The notes under the pieces were generated by a model. It was not told where the DNA came from. It made no database searches and worked only from the letters and a program-made list of their open reading frames with translations. A stretch of DNA of 64,000 nt from Caecitellus pseudoparvulus. Taxonomy: Eukaryota; Bigyra: Bicosoecida. A program made the position numbers and the translations under genes. Numbering within the stretch: the first letter of the stretch is position 1; each line of letters begins with the position of its first letter. This document shows, one piece after another, positions 21,126 through 31,800 of this stretch. The stretch is taken from assembly GCA_965644315.1 (NCBI GenBank), contig CBFFRQ010000066.1:310001-374000 (forward strand), given 5' to 3'.

Positions 21126-21535
21126 ACTCTGCGCTTTCAGAAGAGCTTCGCGGGGAAGGGAAGCAGAGGCAGCCGGCTGGTGGAGTGTGCGCACAGCTTT
21201 TGAGCCACAATCGCGGCCTTCTCCATGCAGCGCACGGTGCGCCCCGATGCAAAGCCGTGTGCCAACAGAAGCAAGTCAGATTCCAGCGCGTCCTTTGCTG
21301 CAGCTGCGGCTAGAGTAGCGTGGCGGCTGGGCCATGCAGGTGCTGCCTTGCGGGGCGGTGAAGGCGGTTGACCCTGAAGCAGTTGACGTGCGTGTGGCAC
21401 GTGGGACGGCCGCTCAGCAAAATGAACTTTACAGATGTGTCATTCTGGAAGTCCGTTTCGTTTGCCTTTCCCGAGTGACTTTGAAGTGGGCCTTCGCAAC
21501 TTCCATTGTTGCTCCCTTGGCAGGTGGAAGCAGGC
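21126..21535. other. Divergent intergenic region
   Basis: This is 410 bp between the proposed start of the stalked membrane protein (minus) and the Ubl-pseudokinase-SPRY gene (plus). It is less GC-rich than the flanking coding DNA. I see no TATA box, RNA gene or repeat; both promoters should lie here. Confidence 0.4.
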
Positions 21536-24500
21536 ATGAGCAAGGCCGTGCCAGTTACCCTGCAGTTGGCAGGGCGGCCACCTGCGACACGGCAGCGGCT
21601 GGTCGTGGAGCTGGACTGGAGTGCTGGCACGTTGCATGAGCGAGTAGCCCAACGCCTGGGGATCTCAGGCGTGGAGAGCGTGCGTGTGGGCGCTGCTGTG
21701 GCAAGGCCTGGCGTTTCCCCTGGCTGACGACCGTTGCTTGTTTTTCGCACAGATGGACGTGGAGGGCAGTAGAGGGGCTGTCAGCAATGTCAGAGATCTG
21801 AGTCCAGAAGACGTCATCGTCGTGACGCCCATGGAGCATGAGCTGGTCTCCATGAGCAAGGAAGAGGCTGTGTTGGAGGCACAGGTGTGTCGCCAGCGTT
21901 TCACCTTTGAGCATGCGGTTCTGCAGGCACTGGCGACCCGTGCGCGAGAGGCCAGGCGATGCCATGCTTTGCCTTTGCTGCAACCTTGGGCTGTGCCTTG
22001 ATTTGCCTGCTTTCTGCTGTGTTGGAGGGCTTCGGTCTGGCCCTGGGCAGCTTGGCGTGGTGCGTACACTCGTTTCTTCCCCCGTCGCCCTTACGCAGCT
22101 GCTTGGCACTGCCAGCCTGGAGGACTTCACTGACTTTCGGTGCCTGGGGCTGGTTGGGGGGGAGCAGTCCAGTGCGCTGCTGTGTGCGTCCTGTTCCATT
22201 CCCGACCTGCCTGCACCCGACAAGGCCTTCGCGTTGCGCGTGGGCGCTGGTGCTGTGGGGCGTGCGCTGTTGGCAGAGAGCCGCGTGCTGGCTCGCGTGC
22301 CCCCGCACCCCCTCGTGCAGCGCCCGCTCGTCACATTTCGTTCGTCCGTGCAGGGCCCCCTGGCAGCTGCTCTGGCTGAGTCGGGATGCGGGCTGGAGGT
22401 GGGCACGCCCATCGTCGTGGCTGTGTCGGGTCTCGCCGAGTCCACGCTGGCAGGGGTGTTGGAGGGCTGTGCGCAGCCCCTGCCGTACCCCCACTTCCTG
22501 CAGCTGGGCGTGGACTTGTTGTCAGCCGTGGCTGCCTGCTCTGAGGCCGGCGTCTGCCACGGCAGCTTGCACCCGGGCATCGTCACCGTGCGACCTGGGC
22601 TGGGGCTGGGCACACCCTCCCTCACCACCTTCACCACTGCCAGTTGCTGCCTGCCCCACGCACGGGACAAGTGGAGTAAACCAGCCGGGCTGGGCAGCCC
22701 TCGCGCACTGGACTCTGAGGTGGCTGGGTTCATGGCCCCTGAGTTGCGGAATTTGTGGGCCGAAGCACACACGATGGGCAGCTCCGCGGCAGACTTTGAC
22801 GGCAGCAAGGCTGACGTGTGGTCAGTCGCTGCAATGCTGCTGTTTGCAGCAACTGGCAGCGAGGTGGTGCCGGGGTACGCTGGCGCAGACTTCGCCGCTG
22901 GGTACACGTACAGTTTGGAGGAGGTGTCTGACCTACCGACCAACTTCCCTGCCAGCATGCACGGCCTGCTGCGGTGGATGCTGCACCCAGACGCGGCAGA
23001 GCGACTGACTGCGACGGCTGCTTTGGCCAAGCTGCAGGAGTTGGCACCGCACGTGCGGCCAGCGGGCGTGGCGGCCTTGCCAGGGCTGGCTCCCGCGCCC
23101 CACACGCTGTTTCCCAGCCGGCGTGGCCAGGCCCTGCTGCGTGGGACGCGGGGTAGCTCTTCCTTCTCCCCTGTGCCAGCTGGGGCGGGGGACGGAGGGG
23201 GGGACGCCCACCAGACAGGGCTCGTGTGTGTGCGCACGTTGACTGGTGCCCACAGTGTCGTGCGTTTCGCCGCCAAGGCGCGGGTATCGGATGTGCTCGT
23301 CACAGCTGCCGACACTCTGCGTGTTTCGGCCCCCCTCAGTTCCTGCGCTCTCTTCCTGGGCGGGCGGCGCCTGGCTCCGGGTGCTGAGCTGCAGAAGGCC
23401 GTGCCTGCCACGGCCCACACCCTGGGCCGCGATGCGAGCTTAGTGGACGCCACCGCCTTGCCAACGGTGTACCTTGTCACGCACCTGAATGGGGATGCGC
23501 TGTTCTTCGCATCTGCTGCCGCCACAGCGGCGGCGGGGGCGGGCGGCGGCGGCGGCGGGGAGGGCGCCTCCCCCGGTGGCCTCATCACCGCCACACCCTT
23601 CCAGCCCTCCGTGCTGTCTCTGGCGGCGCTGGGGGGGCAGATGGTGGTGCCGCTGGCGCTGCAGTTGGGCCTGGGAGCGGGCGCCCTGCCTGCCGCCGCA
23701 GCCATGGCGGGCGTGAGCTCGGGGCCCAGCGTCGGGGAGGGCAACTTGCCCGGCCTGCCCCCTGTGGTGGAGGAGAGCTTGGCGAGGCCGGCAGGCATGG
23801 ACAGCGCCGAGGGAGGGGGGGTGTTGGTGCAGAAAACAGGCGGCGCTGCGGCGGGGGGTGGTGGGGCCCCGCCCACGTTTGCCGGCGGCGCTGCCGGCAG
23901 TGGCGCCACCGTTTCACTGGACGAGCACTTCTCCTTCGGCGTGCTGACGCCAGCTGGGTACGTGTTCGACCCGCGGTCCAAGAACAAGAACGTGGAGCTG
24001 AGCGCGAACAACACCGTGGCAGAGTGCAACGGCAAGTGGGCCTCTGTCGCGCTGCGCATGAAGGCGATGGATGAGGGGCGCCTGGTGTTCAGCGTGCGCC
24101 TGCTGAGCGCCGAGTCAGGGTGCGGCTTCGCCATCGGCGTCGCGTGTGTGGACGGGCCCAACCCCTTCGACCCCGAGTCGCACTCCCTGGGCGCCCACGT
24201 GTCCTCCTTCGCCTACTCCAAGACGGGCAAGAAGGGCGGCGGCAGCCTGGAGGGCTTTACCCCCTACGGCAGCCCCATGGTGACGGGGGACATCATCATG
24301 TGCGACGCCGACGTGTCGCGTGGCACTGTGCGCTTCTACCGCAACGGCATGGACCAGGGCATCGCCTTCGACGTCGGCATCAAGGGGCGCAAGCTGCTGC
24401 CCGTCGTGTGCCTGGGCTCCAACAACGGCGGCAAACTGACTCGGGTGGAGCTGCAGAACCCCGTGCCCATGACCTTCGACAGCATGCGCTCTCACACCCG

Positions 24501-26088
24501 CATGCAGGTGCCGACGGGCCCCCGCAGCCTGCACACCCTCATGAACCACCGCAAGTGGGCCACTTCCATCTGCGCCCACAACGGCATGGTGCGAGGCAAG
24601 ATGGAGTACTCCGTGCGCCTGTCAGACGTGCAGAGCGGGGGCGGCGTCGCACTGGGCGTCGTGGATGCACTGCAGTTCGACTGGAAAACCTCCAACCTTG
24701 GCGCGTCAGAGCAGTCCTGGGGCTTCTCCAAGACGGGCAAGAAGGGGGACGGCAGGGGCTTCGTGGACTACGGCATGCCCTTCACCAATGGAGACGTCGT
24801 GACCATCTGCGTGGACATGGACGCCGGCACCCTGGGCTTCCGCGTCAACGGCATCGACCAGGGCATCGCGTACGGCCCAGGCGCCGAGGACTACAGCCCG
24901 GCCAACCCAGGCCTCAAGGGGCGCTGCGTCGTGCCGGCGGTGTGCCTGGGCTCCTCCGACGGAGACAAGAACTGCAAAGTGGAGCTGGGCGACTGGCACC
25001 GCCACTACGAGGTGGCCCGCTTCGACCCCCTGCGGTGCAAGGCCACGACGCAGATCACGGGGCAGGGCCGGGAGGCCTCCACGGCGCAGAAGTGGGGCAC
25101 CGTCTTCGTCGCGGGCAACCCGGTGCTGTCCGGCACGTACTCTGTGGGGGTGGAGATCACCTCCGCCGAGCAGGGCTGCGGCGCGGCTGTCGGTGTGGCT
25201 GACGCCCTCGGCTTCAAGCCCACCACGGCCAACCTCGGCGCCTCGGACAACTCCTGGGCATACTCCAAGACGGGCAAGGCGTCCAGCGGCCGGCGGTTCG
25301 AGCGGTACGGCGAGCCCTTCGGCAACGGCGACATCGTCACCGTGGACATCGACATGACCCTGGAGCGCATTGAGTTCTACCTGAACGGCGTGTCACAGGG
25401 CGTGCTGCACAGCGGCCACCTGGCCAGCCGCGCACTGGTGCCGGCCGTCTGCATCGGCAACACAGAGGGCGGCCTGTACACGTCGGTGCGCCTGGTGCCG
25501 CCTGCAGTCATCCGCTTCGACCCGGGGCGCAAGTCCTCCCAGATATCACTAGCGAACCACGGCCGCACGGCGGAGACGTCGCAGAAGTGGGCCTCAGTCT
25601 TCGCGCTGCACCCTGGGCAGATGTCTGGCGTGCTGCGTTTCGCGATGGAGCTGCAGGGCTCCGGCGGCATCGCCGTCGGCATCGCCGACGCGAACCACTT
25701 CAAACCCCAGTACCAGAACGTCGGTGCGGCAGAGCACTCGTGGGCGCTCAGCAAGAGCGGCAAGATCTCCTGCGGCGAGGGGTGGCAGGCGTACTCCAGC
25801 AAGCTGGACCCCGGCGACATCGTCGGCGTGGAGATGAACTTCGAAGAGGGCACGCTGACATTTTACCGCAACGGCAAGAGCCTCGGCGTGGCGTTCCGGA
25901 ACCTGGACGGGCGGGGGTACCTCATGATGCCGGCGGTATGCCTGGGGTCCAACTACGGCGAGAGGGAGTCCTCTGCCACCTTCGTGCCGCTCAAGGCGGC
26001 AGCGGATGGCCAGTCTCCCTTCCCAGTCCCCGCGCACCTGGAGGGGGGCGTGCGCGCCAGCGGCATGTTCACGCGCAGTGGACGCTAG
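21536..26088 (+). CDS. Ubiquitin-like / pseudokinase / ubiquitin-like / 4xSPRY multidomain protein
   Basis: Model: join 21536-21679, 21753-21884, 22099-26088, giving 1421 residues. The introns end CACAG and ACGCAG, and both junctions are phase 0. Residues 1 to about 80 look ubiquitin-like. Residues 93 to about 412 follow a protein-kinase fold: FALRVG in strand beta-3 (Lys replaced by Arg), a helix-C Glu, HGSLHP in place of HRDLKP at about 246, TTF in place of DFG, an intact APE at about 304 and KADVWS at about 329. Loss of the catalytic Lys, HRD Asp and DFG Asp marks a pseudokinase. A second ubiquitin-like segment spans about 467-555, followed by a Gly/Ala-rich linker. Four tandem SPRY domains follow (genomic 23968-24460, 24477-25000, 25020-25500, 25515-25990), each with the NG(I/M)xQG or NGKSLG turn and a closing P(A/V)VCLGS-like strand. 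It is probably a cytoplasmic adaptor in ubiquitin or innate signalling. The first donor could instead be 6 bp further on (21686). Confidence 0.85.
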
Positions 26089-26131
26089 ACACCACATCCC
26101 CCACTCCACCCCTCGTTGACAATGCAAGGCC

Positions 26132-27328
26132 ATGCAGTTGTTGCTCGGCATGTTGACCACGTTGCTCACTGCGCGTCGTGCCATGGCCGCCGTCGCTGGG
26201 TCCGCCCCACCGCCGCGAATCTTTACCCTGCTCCCCGCCACGTCAGATGGAGCAGAGGCATCTTCAGAACCCCTGTCGGCCTTCCCTGACGCAGAGTTCC
26301 CAGGTACGGAAGCACCGCGCAGAAGGAGCCCTACCCGGTGCTGCAGGCATGCATTGAGCGTGAAGTGACCCATCCGCCGCGCTGCCGCAGATGTTTGCCT
26401 TGCTGCGGAATATGCGCCCCTGCTCGCCGCGGCTGGCACCGCCCAAGACGGCATCGGCGCGACGATCGCCTTTGCAGACACAGTAGACAGCACTCAAAAG
26501 ATGCCAGCAGCAGTGTGGGGCGTAGCTGGCGCCCCCCACGGCAGTGTCGCGGTCGCTCGGCACCAAACGGAGGGCCGCGGCCGCAGCAGCAACACCTGGA
26601 CTTCTCCGGAAGGGTGCCTGATGTTCACAACCGCCCTCCGAGCTCCCGCAGCGTGGGGGGCGCACGTCGCCTTGCTTCAGCACGCCATGGCCATTGCAGT
26701 TGTGGAGGGCGCGCAGGCGGCCATTGCTGCGACCGGCGCAAAACCCGCCCAGCTCCACATCAAGTGGCCCAATGACATCTACGCCACGCCACCAGCAGCC
26801 AGCGAGGGCTCGGGCGCGCCTGTGAAGGTGGGCGGCATCCTCGTCCAGTCCGAATTCGACTCCGCCGCCTCTGCCTTCCTGCTCAAGGTCGGCTGCGGGC
26901 TGAACGTGTACGACACGCCGCCGTACGCTGCGTTGAACGACTGGGTCGAACCGCCCCTGCGCAAGGCAGCGCTGCTGGCCCACATCATGCTGGCCCTGCA
27001 AGATGTCTGGCAAGCCTTTGAAGCCGGGGAGGCGGCGGGGGACCCCTTCAAGGCCCTCCTGCCGCGGTACCACGCACTGTGGCTGCACAGCGACATGCGC
27101 GTCACAGCGGGAGATGCGCCCGTGGCCACGCCTGCCGAGGGCACCGCCGGGACCGCCATGTCCACCGGCACAGAAGTGCGCATTTTCTCCCTGTGCCCCA
27201 CGTCAGGTGCCTTGCTGGCCAGCGAGGACCTGGACGGCAGCGGCCCCGGCGCCGGGCCCGTGTGGAGCCTGCACCCAGACGGCAACAGCCTGGACATGAT
27301 GGCAGGCCTCATCAAGCGCAAGGCCTGA
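26132..27328 (+). CDS. Biotin--protein ligase (holocarboxylase synthetase)
   Basis: Model: join 26132-26303, 26391-27328, giving 369 residues. The 87-bp intron starts GTACGG and ends GCAG, and phase 1 matches. The enzyme attaches biotin, through biotinyl-AMP, to the lysine of carboxylase carrier domains. BPL/LplA-like catalytic motifs are complete: TVDSTQ, the biotinyl-AMP loop QTEGRGR (from about 116), KWPNDIY (from 182; the Lys is the family active-site residue) and KVGGILV (from 203). The C-terminal HPDGNSLDM motif matches the eukaryotic type rather than BirA, and there is no N-terminal helix-turn-helix. The first ATG gives a hydrophobic leader with an Arg pair that could be an organelle-targeting peptide. 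An internal ATG at 26183 would give a shorter, probably cytosolic form. It starts 43 bp after the upstream gene and converges on the proteasome gene with an 18-bp gap. Confidence 0.92.
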
Positions 27329-27346
27329 CGCGACGCATGCATTGCT

Positions 27347-28323
27347 TCAGGCCTCCTCCTTGGCCTTCTGCTCCTTGGCCTTGGTGATCAGCGCGCCGAC
27401 GGCAGCCTCCGACAGCGTCTCGTAGCCACCCTCCGGCGTTACCGTCACGAACTCGCAGTTGTCGCCTGACACGGCGTCCTCCATCGTCTCCACCAGCACC
27501 CGCATGGTCGTGGTCAGCGCGTCCTCCAGGGTCATTTCGCTGTCGTACCGCTCCTGCAGCATGCCACGGGCGCCCTCGCCACCGCTGCCAATGGCGTGAG
27601 CGTGGTACTGCACGAAGGTGCCCGAGGGGTCAATGCAGTACATGACAGGCTTGCCGCCATCCACGCCGCCCAGCAGCAAAGACACACCAAAGGGGCGCCC
27701 CATCTTCACCTTGCGGTCATCGCTGTCGCCCTCCCCGAAGGATATCATCGTGTCGCTGAGGGACTGCATCAGGCTCTCGGGCCGCATGGGCTCCGCATAC
27801 ACAAACGTGTGGTTTTGCGCCTCCACACGCACGCGGTCCACAAGAGTCCGGGCATCAGCTGTCAGTCCAGACGCTGCCACACCAACGTGTGTATCAACCT
27901 CATAGACCTTCTCGATGCTGAGAAGGGGGGAGGTGGAGCTGCACTGCGCTTGCGTTTCGCAGCCTGCTGACGCGTGCGGCTCCGCACCTGGACTTTTCCA
28001 ACAAAGGGGACGTCGTGCGCTTCTCGGCAGCCAGAACAATGCCCTGAGCAGTCTGAATGCCAACAGCGAGGGAGCCCAGCTGTGCAGTGGGGCAGGGATG
28101 AGCGAAGGGTGCCCGGCTGCGCTGCTCGGCGTGGTGCTGGCGTTTCACCGCGCACCTCAATGGCTTTGATGGCGTACTCCACTTGAAACAGGCGCCCATC
28201 AGGGTTGAATGTGTTCACACCCCGATCGTAACCCGATCTGCGCTTGATGTGCAAGGGTGGCGGGTGGTGTGGGCGCACATAGCTCCGTGCCACCACAAAG
28301 CTGCCTCACCGGTTCTCATACAT
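27347..28323 (-). CDS. PSMA5: 20S proteasome subunit alpha type-5
   Basis: Model: complement of 28310-28323, 28156-28237, 27988-28079 and 27347-27917, giving 252 residues (the family is usually about 240). All introns are GT-AG with matching phases. It forms one seventh of the alpha ring of the 20S proteasome and gates substrate entry; alpha subunits lack the catalytic Thr. The N-terminal signature [20 protein letters not shown] is nearly identical to alpha-5 of other eukaryotes. It is followed by [31 protein letters not shown] and the strongly conserved [13 protein letters not shown] and [21 protein letters not shown] blocks. The first exon is only 14 nt, encoding MYEN plus two bases; with it the N-terminus aligns in length with known alpha-5 proteins. 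The C-terminus ends in a Lys/Glu-rich tail. A TATAAAA lies about 107-113 bp upstream of the ATG on the coding strand. Confidence 0.96.
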
Positions 28324-28890
28324 GTCTGACGCTGGAGTGAAGTGGCAAACCTGACAGAGATGCAGAGGGACTGACTGCCAAACGCCGCGGCTACAGCATG
28401 TGGATGAAACAGGACGGTGCGCGGGTGAATTTTATATCTTCCTTGGCATGTCACAAACTCCGTGTCTGGTGTTGGCCCGTTAGTGGTGCCGCCTACCCCA
28501 GGAACTCCCCTTGAAATGCGAGCTTTGCTGGTGGGCCACACCCAAGGGGGCTAACGAGCGCGATCTTGAAGGCTAATGTACTCGGTAGGTACACGGCAGT
28601 CTTCAACGCAGCCATCTGGCCCAGGGGCTTGCGTGCCCTTGGCTGCTCAAGAACAGCTCACAACAAAGGAGCAGCTTGCAGAAAGAAGCGGGCTGGACCA
28701 AGCGAGAGGAATCCACCCGGAAGCAGATTCATGCGCCTCCCAGTCCTGGCAATCTGCGCTTGCAGCGGGTGCAGTATGAAGAGAGAGTCAAGCGGCTTCA
28801 CAGGCAAGCCGCGTAGCCTGGGGGGTGCATTAAAACCATTTTCCAGGCAGAAAGCACAGAAAAAGCGAAATGGTGCGCGGTGAGCAGCCA
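28324..28890. other. Intergenic region between proteasome alpha-5 and the giant lectin gene
   Basis: This 567-bp spacer lies between two minus-strand genes: the 3' end of the giant mosaic gene (stop at 28891-28893) and the alpha-5 promoter. Apart from the TATA element I see no conserved coding segment. The short open frames here have no recognisable similarity. A small terminal exon of the giant gene cannot be excluded. Confidence 0.45.
28430..28436 (-). promoter_or_regulatory. TATA box of the proteasome alpha-5 gene
   Basis: On the minus strand this reads TATAAAA, 107-113 bp upstream of the alpha-5 ATG at 28323. It is the only clean TATA element noticed ahead of a gene here, and it sits in an AT-rich patch of otherwise GC-rich DNA. 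The inferred start site would be about 80 bp upstream of the ATG. Confidence 0.55.
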
Positions 28891-31800
28891 TCAATGGCTT
28901 TCGGCGATGTGCATGCACACCACATGGCGACTGTCCTCCTCACACTCAAGCGATGCCTCGGGGTCACACAGGGCGCGGGCAGGCGGCCCACTTGCCTCGC
29001 TCCACAAGTCGGCGGCATTCCGTGCGCGCACGGTCACGTACAACAAGCGCCCACCTGGCCAGACCAGCCCTGACTCCTCGTGAATCAGGGCCGAGGCGTG
29101 GGTAGCCATGCCGACACTGGCGCAGGCCTTGACATCGTCAACGACCCCGCTGGCAGGATCCGTGCCAAGGCACCATTCGTACTCTTGCACAGGCGACTCG
29201 TCGTCCTCAGCAGGAGCCCATGTGACGTGGAAGGTATCTCCTTCTCCCCCAATCAAACAAGTTGCGTGGGTATGCTCGGCTGTGTTGAAGATGCTGCCTG
29301 CCGCAAGAACTGGTGGAGTACCGTCGACGACGACCTTGGTGGAAGCCAAGTGCACAGTGCTGCCTGAGCCACTGACCGCCGTCACGGTCGCATTTAACAC
29401 CATGCCGTGTTCTCCTGGGTACACAGTATTGAAGGAGATGAGCGGCGGCGACTGCGCGGGCAGCTCAACAGGAGCAGCTCCACCCCCGACGACAAGCGTG
29501 GGGGAGGCAAAGCTGCCAGTGACGGCTTCGAAAGCCATGCGGCCCACCTTGATGCGGGCTGACTGCGGGCTGGTCGCAGCTGCCTGCCACACTAGTACTG
29601 CAGGGCTTGTCAGAGAGCCTGCAGTGGTCACAGACGACAGCGCCACCTCCAACGCCTGTAGCCCTGACTGGGGGTCTGAAACGCCAGCCAGAACCAGCTG
29701 CAGCCCAGCAGACAGCTGCTCTGGCTGCAAGAAAACGTCGCTGCTCAGTTGTGCTGTGCCAGATGAAGACCCTGAAGGGAGCAAGAATGCACGCGGCGTC
29801 GCGCCTGGGTGCATGCCTGGAGCGGAGGTGTCCCACGTCCCAACCACACCAACTGCGCGAGTAGCGAGGCCCACGCTGTCCTCAGCGGTGATGGAGATCC
29901 ACAATGGGCCGTCAGGGGCCGTGGCAAAGTCTAAGGGCAACTCGGTGGGCTGGCTCTGCAGGGACACCTCAGAGGCCACTCCCTCGCCCAGGGCCATGGA
30001 CCCGATTGCAACGCGCACTTGAACTGGCGCGCCACTCGCATCTGTCCACCCGTCTGCAGACACGAAAAGGGGGCTGCTTGCCGCGGACAGCACGTGCAGG
30101 CTACCTTCAGCTTCTAGGACTGCGCTCTGAAGGGATGCGAGAACGCCAGTGGTCAATGTGCTCACCTGCCCGACCAGCGACAAGGAAGGCTGGAACTGCA
30201 CGGTGAAGCCTGAAGAGGCTGCAGGAGATGTTGCGATCGTCACAGAGCCCATGGCAGGAGGACTGATGTCCACTAGCACCGGTTTAGAGGCTGTCATGGC
30301 TTCACGTCCCAGGACATCCACAACACGAACAGAAACCGTGACCAAGGAGCCAGCCAGCTCAAGCCCTGAAGTATCCAGCAAGACTGGGGTGAAAGGAAGG
30401 CTGCCTTCATCTGCACAGCACGCTCCACAAGCTGACGCATCCGTGCTCAATGTGACAGCCGTCCATGTCTGGGCAACCCGTGTCACCGTGTCTCCAGATG
30501 CTTGCACAGAGTACTCGGCAGAGGCCAAGGGGGCGCCTGCCAGAGACCACGCGGGAAGGTGCACCAGGACATCGTCGCTCCCGAGCACGGCACCATGCAC
30601 TGCTAGAGGGAGAGAAACAGCCAGGTTGCTATCGCTGCCGCAGAGAACGACGGGAGCTGGCGTTGGCGGCTCAGTTACGAAAACAGATACAGGCGTAGTG
30701 CTGGGAGTGCCAGCCCCATTCACGGCGCGCAGGAGAAGGACTGAGTGCCCCGCTGGTAGACCAGCCACAGGCAGTTGCAACACGTAGTGCCCGCCGATGC
30801 CGCTCCACTCGGCTTCCCCAAGCTCTTGCCATGCAGGGTTGGAGCCGTCCAGGGGCAACATAGCGAAAGCCATTTCGCGCACGCCGCTCTCTGGATCAGT
30901 AAAGGGCGTGATAGTCGCTGAAACGATGCCCTCAGAGGCGTCACTGATCACAACATGGTCGATGAAGCCTCCAGCGAGAGAGGCACTCCATTGCGACGTG
31001 TTCCTGCCACTGCTTTCGGCAGATAAGCAATCACCAGCGAGGGGAACTGCTGCCTCAAAGAGCGCATTTCCCAGCGTCAATCGATGGGCGGTCCCAAGTT
31101 CACGTGGACCGCTCCAGATACCTCCCAGTGGCTCTCCGGCTTCGTCACTCAGTGCCAAAGCAACCACACCCGGAATGGGTGTGCTCAAGGGGCCGTCGAT
31201 GAGCACATTTGTGCTTGCCCTCGTGACGATGCCAGCCGCGGACGTGGCTTCCATGCTGACAAAGTACGTGTGCCCACTGAGAAGGGCCAGGTCTGTCCAC
31301 GAAGCAGACCCGTTCAGGCCAGGGGAGCTAACCTCGTACGGTGCAATCACGTCCCCACCCCACAGCTCCGAGCCTACACGCAGAGAAATGCCGTCCAGTG
31401 CCACTGCTGACTCAATAGTCCACTGGACAGCCAATTGAGTCATGCTGCTTTGCATGCCAAGCGTTGCCTTTTGGCAGCCATGTCCAACAGGTTGTACCTG
31501 AAGGGAGGCAACGTGTGGTGCTTGAGCCTGGATCGTGGCACCGGCTGATCTCGTTGAAGACACAAGACCAGCAGCGTTTGTGGCGTTCACCTCCACCAAC
31601 ACTTGTTGCCCATCTTGAAGTGGGGTCTGCAAGTTGAAGGTTACCTTGGAATCTCGCCCTGTGCCCACTGGCTCAGCAATCCAGGCCATGGTTGCCGCAT
31701 CCCTCAGGCCAGCAGAGAAGGTGAACCCGGCTGCACCACTTTCAGTGTCCAAAAACACCCAGCACGCTTGCACTCTGCGAGCGGAGGGCAGAAACAATGC

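Noticed and set aside
21907-22098. N-terminal part of the long plus-strand frame beginning at 21907
   Set aside because: It is interpreted as intron 2 of the Ubl-pseudokinase gene; a strong donor at 21885 and acceptor ending 22098 match in phase, and the removed residues resemble nothing.
28324-28890. tRNA or other RNA gene in the AT-richer intergenic patch
   Set aside because: I could not find paired A/B boxes or a cloverleaf; only the TATA element stands out.
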